64,000 bases of DNA from Gadus chalcogrammus (Eukaryota > Chordata > Actinopteri > Gadiformes > Gadidae), in the NCBI RefSeq assembly GCF_026213295.1, contig NC_079426.1:15512114-15576113 (forward strand), read 5' to 3'. Positions 60,583 to 64,000 of the stretch are shown one piece after another; positions within the stretch are counted from its first letter, which is position 1, and every line of letters begins with the position of its first letter. Position numbers and translations under genes: made by a program. Under the pieces are notes generated by a model. The model was not told the DNA's origin, did no database searches, and saw nothing but the letters and a program-made list of their open reading frames with translations.

Positions 60583-62240
60583 ATCATTCTATCTTTTGTT
60601 CGTGCTATCGGCAACGGATGAGAACTATCCATATTCTGGCATTAGTTTTGTTTTCTATGTAATATGATAGCTGTATAAAGTAGATAGCAACAGAAGGCAT
60701 TCCACCAGTGCCTTGCCTAAGGGCTGTGATTTAGAAACAGCCCCCTTGCTCTATCAGGCAAGACACACTTTTCCTTGGATAGATGTGTAAAATGACTTGA
60801 CAAGTTGAGACTGTAAGCGGTTTCAGATTTCTTCCATCCTGCCAAGAATATGCCTTGACTCAAAGTAAAAAAAAAAAAAAAAACTTTTTTTTTTACCTGA
60901 AAGCTTCAATTTCCATTCCAGAACTGAATTGTCTCATAGCGCCACCCAGTGGTTTGTTTGGTTAGTCTAATTTGTTGCTTGGTTTAAAAAGCACTCGAGT
61001 TTGGTCGGTTTGGGGGAAATCACTGCTGATGGTTGGATCTATATATTTTTTTTTTAGCTGTTCGAGTGATTACATAGCGGTGCTGACTTGCTATGGACTA
61101 TTTAACTTATTTATTATCTTGTGAAAAAGTATAGGCTACATTGGTAATTTGTGACCATACTGTATTTATCAAGTATGATGAAGCAATAGATCTATATTCT
61201 TTTATGTTTAAATTATGATCGCCATTATTAATCTGCATAAAGTGGAGTGTATGTTTCTTTCACAGTAATATATATATATATTTTGGTTGTTTTTCCTCTT
61301 TTTTTTTTTGTAACTTCACTTAGTTATTTTTTATTGTAAATGAGTAAAAAAAAAAAGATCTTAATTTAAGAGAACGTATGTGATATTTATTTCATTATGT
61401 TTCCTTGTTTACGTTAAAGTTTTTGGTGATTGCTGTTTACTCTGGAGGTTGCATGATAGTGCTGTTGGAGGATCCATTTTTTTCCTAAAGACATTTTTCT
61501 CTTCTGTAGAATGTAAACAGTGTTTGTACAGACCGTCCAAACCCTACCATCTTTACCATTTTTTTTTTTTCTTCTTGCGTTTAGACCAGACTTCAATAAC
61601 CAAGAACCCAATTCAATAAATCAACCAAAATGTATTTAAAATAATAATAATTTCTCGTTTTTGTACGGGGGTGACACTGTGATTCTAGCCATGTGCTGAA
61701 GAATGTAGCAATCCCTTGTGCCCAAGTATTATTGTTTTTTTCCAGTGCCTGGGGTTCACCATCTTGACCTGCCTTAAGATTAACCAAATAAAGTATTTTC
61801 CTATATATGAAATCCTTATTTTTACACAAGTTGTATTGAATGTAGATTACTTTGGGCATATTTTTTGTCATTTATTTGAAGGTTGTTACCACTCAAAGAA
61901 ACTCTGGAGTGACAACAGTAAACTTTTCTCCCCATTCCTCAACACTTATCTTTTAGTTTTGTTTGACATAAAATTTAGTCTTGAGTTTTTTTGCTACAGG
62001 ATCGGCGGGGGTTTAAGACATGTTTGGTTTGTACATAGTAGGTACATGGCGATGCGCACTATCTACTTTTGACTACTTTATCAGAAGTAAAGCTTTTTGA
62101 ATGTGACGAAACGGACAAATGACAACACAAGTTCTATTCGGGGACGGGGGGGCGATTCACTACAAACTGAGCTTGAGACTCTTTGTGCTGTACATTTTAT
62201 TTTGTAGTTTTGTCCCAATAAAATCATTTTGAAAGTTAAC
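60583..62240 (+). promoter_or_regulatory. zfp36l2: zfp36l2 3' UTR with AU-rich elements
   Basis: About 1.65 kb, AT-rich. It has a perfect ARE nonamer TTATTTATT at 61107-61115 and TATTTAT heptamers at 61163-61169 and 61384-61390, plus further ATTTA cores near 61870. These are the binding sites of the protein encoded upstream, so feedback control is likely. A CTCF-like match on the minus strand is at 60939-60952. The 3' end is set by the poly(A) signals below. Confidence 0.75.
61615..62222 (+). terminator. zfp36l2: zfp36l2 poly(A) signals
   Basis: AATAAA at 61615-61620, 61787-61792 and 62217-62222. The last is followed by T- and GT-rich sequence (about 62250-62290) and is the likely distal end near 62240. 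The first two could give shorter 3' UTRs that still keep the ARE nonamer. Confidence 0.65.
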
Positions 62241-64000
62241 ACACATCTCCATATTCTTTAAAGCTTGCTTTTGGGGTTTCATCATGCTGTTTATTCACAA
62301 ATGGAACATTATGTTTCTGAAACTGTCCTTGTGATCATACTATATATTCTCACCACTAATGAACATCCAAACGATCAAAACGATGATCTTCAAACATGAG
62401 ACTGGAGGTTTGCTGTGGCTGGCGTAGCTTCGGCCAGCGGGCTGTTAGGATTACCAACCCCACTGGTTGGTGCTATGTCACGGCCTGTCAAGGCCAATGT
62501 CCTGGGTCGTTTCCCCGAACAAGAAACACACTCCCTGCGCTGCTCGGTTCAGAAGGGAACCCGCAATGGATGTGGTCATCTTTATTGAACAACTCCTAAT
62601 GAGCCCATCCAAAGTATGAAACAGCATGCCAGGCTTCATCATGACACATGGAAAGCTTGTGCAACAGCATAGCAAGTGCAATTGAATGAGTCTCAACACA
62701 ATAACAAATGAATCCCATACCATAGGGCAATTGCAATAGCCTCAGGTCCATGTCTCAGTGTATCCAGGCAAAAGTTTGGGGATAAGTGATTTTTTTGTCT
62801 GGGTTGCTCCTGCCTTCCCCATCCTCTGACCTAGTGAACAATGGCATCTATTTAGAAAAAAAGACAGAAAGCTATTGCCATTATGCCGTAGGGTGGAGGA
62901 ACTCACCCAACAACCTTAGATTCAATGAGGTGGTCTTTTTGTCTCTCATAGTCTGTGGACTAAAGCAGATCTGCTCTGTAAGAGACTGACCATACTATCA
63001 AGATTGTGGTAGTGTGTTTTGTGTGTGAACGGTTTCCATAGCATTGCCTGGCAGATTGTACAATTCCTTTATTCCTCACTTCAAACGTTGCTGGGAGAGA
63101 TATAGTATTCTGCCAATGCGGAAGAGGGCCCTATGCCAGCATGCTGTGGTTTCAGCGAGTCCAGAAGAGATTAAGGGACCAAGACTTAAAGACACGAGGT
63201 GATGACGACGGGAGAAGCTCATCCCGTGTCCTTCTTGCTAAAATGTTACATTACTAACTCTGAACACAACCAGCTGCAGTAAACATCTGTGGGGGTGAAA
63301 TGTGAAATAGACGTGTGGGGCATTGACTCCCTTTTATTTTGTTTTCTGGGAACCTCTTTACACTCCAGTTTCTTAGCTTGTCGGTTCTTTTTCCCAAGAG
63401 GTATCAGGGATTGCAAAGTCATTACGAAAATAAAAGTCCAGAAAGCAAGCGGTGCCAGGAGTTCACAGCGAGATAAGGGCCCGCCGATAAGGGCCCCTGG
63501 CAAACATTCACTGTGCCGTAAGGATTACATAATAAGATGTTTATCAGGCCCAAGCCAATGCGGCTCAGTGAGAAGAAGAGGCAACGCATATCTGCGGCCG
63601 TGTGTGAGAAGAAACGTTTTGCTCTGATTAGTGTTCCTTATTAGGTGGTTGGAGCATATGAAAAACACTGTTATGTCTAAGAAGTGGCTTGTGTGTGTGT
63701 GTGTGTGTGTGTGTGTTTGTGTGTGTGTCTGTGTGCGTGCATGCATGTGTGTGTGTTGTTCTTTACGTGCATGTGTGTGTGTTCAGGAGGCTGGTCTGGT
63801 GAATGGCTCGGCAGCTCCTACAATCAGAGGAAGTACTTTGCGTTGTGATTAGCGCAGGAAGTGCCGCAGTTCCTGGCCACTACCCATTTCCACCTCGGTC
63901 CTGCTATTTTTCTCCCTCTCCTCTTCCTCTTCGAGCTTTACCCTCCCCTCTGTTTTTATTGAGGCGGAGGAGCTTGTTGTGTTGTGTTGTGTTGCGGACG
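62241..64000. other. region downstream of zfp36l2, no gene seen
   Basis: 1.76 kb. Contains a (TG)n at about 63690-63717 and a small direct repeat gataagggcc (63472, 63486). Nothing coding or RNA-like was recognised. Confidence 0.7.

Overview
The window is vertebrate nuclear DNA, almost certainly from a ray-finned fish. It contains spliced genes with GT-AG introns, tRNA-derived SINEs and LINE tails of teleost type, and a very high density of long dinucleotide repeats. That density would fit a gadiform (cod-like) genome, but this last point is inference and not proven by the sequence.

Two protein-coding genes are supported, both on the + strand and arranged head to tail. From 7593 to 56578 lie 17 coding exons encoding the C-terminal 848 residues of THADA, the vertebrate homologue of yeast Trm732 and partner of the tRNA 2'-O-methyltransferase FTSJ1/Trm7. 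Exon lengths sum to 2547 nt, an exact multiple of three, and every splice phase matches its neighbour. The 5' half of the gene lies upstream of the window. From about 58853 to 62240 lies zfp36l2, a two-exon gene for a tandem CCCH zinc-finger protein of 421 residues that destabilises AU-rich mRNAs. The THADA-ZFP36L2 order and orientation is the same as in mammals, which supports both calls and separates zfp36l2 from zfp36l1.

Layout: 1-7592 is thada intron with transposon remnants, a (TG)n, a 235-bp (CT)n and a GC-rich patch. Exons 1-5 of the window cluster at 7.6-11.7 kb. Exons 6-11 are scattered through 15-43 kb with introns of up to 7.5 kb, which carry most of the microsatellites and one complete non-autonomous DNA transposon (39608-40554). 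Exons 12-15 cluster at 46-48.6 kb. Exons 16-17 and the stop are at 55.8-56.6 kb. A 2.3-kb intergenic gap with a CTCF-like motif leads to the TATA-type zfp36l2 promoter. The last 1.7 kb (62.3-64 kb) shows no gene.

I found no CRISPR array, operon or new multi-gene system. The observations most worth checking are a proline in the normally invariant lead-in of the second zinc finger of Zfp36l2, a frame-compatible 20-nt micro-exon candidate in thada, a 128-bp CA tract starting 11 nt inside a thada intron, a seven-codon uORF and a perfect ARE nonamer in zfp36l2, and two facing CTCF-like motifs around zfp36l2. Comparisons with human proteins are from memory of the families; no alignment was run.
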